From Hippopus hippopus (Eukaryota; Mollusca; Bivalvia; Cardiida; Cardiidae), in contig OX328105.1 of the NCBI GenBank assembly GCA_946811185.2, forward strand, positions 44,950,845 to 45,014,844: DNA of 64,000 nt, read 5' to 3'. Both the position numbers and the translations under genes were made by a program. Under the pieces are notes generated by a model. It searched no databases and was not told the DNA's origin. It was given only the letters and a program-made list of their open reading frames with translations. The stretch's first letter is position 1, and every line of letters starts with the position of its first letter. Of the stretch, positions 62,706 through 64,000 are shown piece by piece.

Positions 62706-63455
62706 TTATTTACAATGAATTAATCGCAAAAAACAGTATATAACAAATTTTATGCAATGTAAATTCGCCAACACCACGAGTTTCATATTTGTTTTCATAT
62801 TCCTACCGTTTTGTTGTTTTTTCTTGGTTGTTTTCGTTCTGTCTGGTTTTTTCGGGATCTTGAAATCAACGTGATTGTCAATGTTTTTCCCGTATTTGCC
62901 CTGCCCTGTCAATATTGGTATAGTTGGTTTTTGATCAACTCGCTGCTTCTTGTGGAGAGGGTTACCATCTTCCTCAGATTTCCGCTTTGTTGTTTTTCTT
63001 GGTTGTTTTTCCTTTGGTTGATTTTTCTTTGGTTGATTTTTCTTCACAACACTTACGATAGAGTCCACTAAGTTGTGAAGATTGGATTTATCAAACTCGA
63101 ACTCCACAGGAATCTTCACAGGAGTTGTTGAAATGCGCTGATCCTGTTGATGTAGTACCTCGATATTTCTACTGAGCTGATCAGTACTTGCGGTTAAAGT
63201 TTTAATTTCCTCCAAATGTCTGTTTAAAGTCTCCAGCTGATCTATGATTCGGATCATCATGCTATCTTGTTTCAAATTTAGCTGCTTTACCTCTTCATAA
63301 ATGTTATCAAACACTGTCGCTGGAATGATGGTTGTCGAATTTAACTCCGGTGGTGGATTGATAATTGTCGAATTCATAACTGATGAAAGAACGTCTCCAT
63401 TGTTTTCCACTGATGGAAAATCGCCCAAGCTGATTTCATCTAAGTTGTGCTTCAT
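62706..63455 (-). CDS. 249-residue coiled-coil protein with a strongly basic region
   Basis: The start is taken at the ATG at 63455 (AATATGA), aligned with the other two minus-strand starts. Residues about 1-50 are acidic/polar. About 55-110 form a coiled coil with heptad-like leucines (EEVKQLNLKQDSMMIRIIDQ, then LETLNRHLEEIKTL). About 145-185 carry repeated basic motifs (KKNQPKEKQPRKTTKRK and KKQRVDQK) that would serve as a nuclear localisation signal or nucleic-acid-binding tail. A short hydrophobic end follows. No family recognised. It has a TATA box (63547-63553) and a poly(A) signal. It could be an oligomerising DNA-binding or scaffold protein, which is inference. Confidence 0.6.
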   Translation of the reverse strand: MKHNLDEISLGDFPSVENNGDVLSSVMNSTIINPPPELNSTTIIPATVFDNIYEEVKQLNLKQDSMMIRIIDQLETLNRHLEEIKTLTASTDQLSRNIEVLHQQDQRISTTPVKIPVEFEFDKSNLHNLVDSIVSVVKKNQPKKNQPKEKQPRKTTKRKSEEDGNPLHKKQRVDQKPTIPILTGQGKYGKNIDNHVDFKIPKKPDRTKTTKKKQQNGRNMKTNMKLVVLANLHCIKFVIYCFLRLIHCK

Positions 63456-63802
63456 ATTGTAACTGACTCTGAATATTGATACTGCTTTCGAAGTGATCGT
63501 TAGCTGAGAATCAAAGAAATGGTGAATGTATGAAAATAACACCGAGCTTTATACGTTTACAGAGGATTGAAATTTTTAAAGAGGGCGGACCTGGCGGAAA
63601 ACACCGGTATTGTACTGTGTGACACTGAATTAGGAGTGGTAAAAAAACACCGATATAACCATCGATTTGATTGCACAATGTTAATGAAACGCCGACGCGG
63701 GAAAAACATAGGAGAAAATGACGTCATGAGTCATCTAGTTCAATCCTCCTGTAAAGCTATAAAGCCCAGCGATAATTTACATGAAATCATATTTGTTCCA
63801 GA
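63456..63802. promoter_or_regulatory. Bidirectional promoter between the 249-residue gene (-) and the zinc-rich gene (+)
   Basis: 347 bp hold two divergent TATA boxes: TATAAAG at 63547-63553 (minus) and at 63758-63764 (plus). The plus side has GACGCGGGAAAA (E2F-like), a CRE TGACGTCA (63719-63726) directly followed by an AP-1-type TGAGTCA (63727-63733), and TAGTTCAATCC, as in the promoter at 61449-61548. Confidence 0.65.
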
Positions 63803-64000
63803 ATGGATCGAATTCTTGTATGCCCTCACTGTGCAAACAGATGTCTGATAGAGTGTGGAAAATGTTTTTCCATACTCGAGTATCTTGGTCAGAAGCATAA
63901 CTGTCCAGATACAGATGAAGGATTTTATGATGATGATGAAGGTTCGACGATTTGCTGCGAACATTGTGGATGTGAAATCATCCCAGTGGATCGGACGGAA
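63803..64000 (+). CDS. Cys-rich zinc-binding-like protein, N-terminal 66 residues (runs off window)
   Basis: The ATG at 63803 lies 39 nt after a TATA box, and the frame is open to the window edge. The N terminus is CPHCANRCLIECGKC, then HNC, an acidic stretch (DTDEGFYDDDEG) and ICCEHCGCEII. This is two or three CxxC pairs, as in a treble-clef or ribbon zinc finger. No family recognised. The promoter matches that of the 78-residue gene on the other strand, so it belongs to the same cluster. Confidence 0.6.
   Translation, partial: MDRILVCPHCANRCLIECGKCFSILEYLGQKHNCPDTDEGFYDDDEGSTICCEHCGCEIIPVDRTE

Noticed and set aside
63567..63848. 93-codon plus-strand frame
   Set aside because: It covers the bidirectional promoter, including TATA, CRE and E2F-like sites, and overlaps the better supported start at 63803 in another frame.

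Overview
This window is eukaryotic, compact in coding content and crowded with repeats. It most likely comes from a bivalve mollusc. The basis is an intron-rich animal ciliary gene, several repeat families I recognise as typical of bivalve genomes (the GCTCACCTGAGC-type repeat, palindromic GAGCCATGCTC elements, tRNA-derived SINEs) and non-LTR retrotransposons with a 2A-like peptide. Species and family cannot be fixed by reading alone.

Layout. (1) 1-11.6 kb, + strand: the last nine exons of a CEP164-like gene (distal appendage/centriole). Its introns are filled with about twenty short TTAA-flanked hairpin elements (called family A here). (2) 11.6-17.1 kb: intergenic, mostly more family A copies. 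(3) 17.15-27.6 kb: a nested block of molluscan interspersed repeats. Inside it lies a 4.57 kb Kolobok-like DNA transposon with TTAA target duplications and a decayed THAP-domain gene, then a recent 591-bp triplication. (4) 29.27-36.7 kb, - strand: one intronless open reading frame of about 2,475 residues. It encodes a secreted or membrane-anchored protein with about eleven QxW (ricin-B-like beta-trefoil) units, a hydrophobic hairpin inside the third unit, a cationic hydrophobic tract and a C-terminal zinc-deaminase-like signature. (5) 37.5-47.9 kb: three non-LTR retrotransposon copies. One is an almost complete ORF2 (endonuclease plus reverse transcriptase) with a 2A-like motif at its N terminus. 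(6) 47.9-59.7 kb: no convincing host gene, but simple repeats, MITEs, a SINE and retrotransposon tails. (7) 59.7-64 kb: a compact cluster of small unspliced genes. They have TATA boxes and shared promoter modules with E2F-like (GCGGGAAA) and CRE/AP-1 sites. Two of them end in histone-type stem-loops rather than obvious poly(A) signals. The cluster looks like part of an S-phase-coupled DNA virus-like or selfish element and runs off the right edge.

The two most unusual items are the giant trefoil/deaminase gene and the S-phase-style gene cluster at the right end. Most other open frames of 60-250 codons are translations of repeats and are left out.
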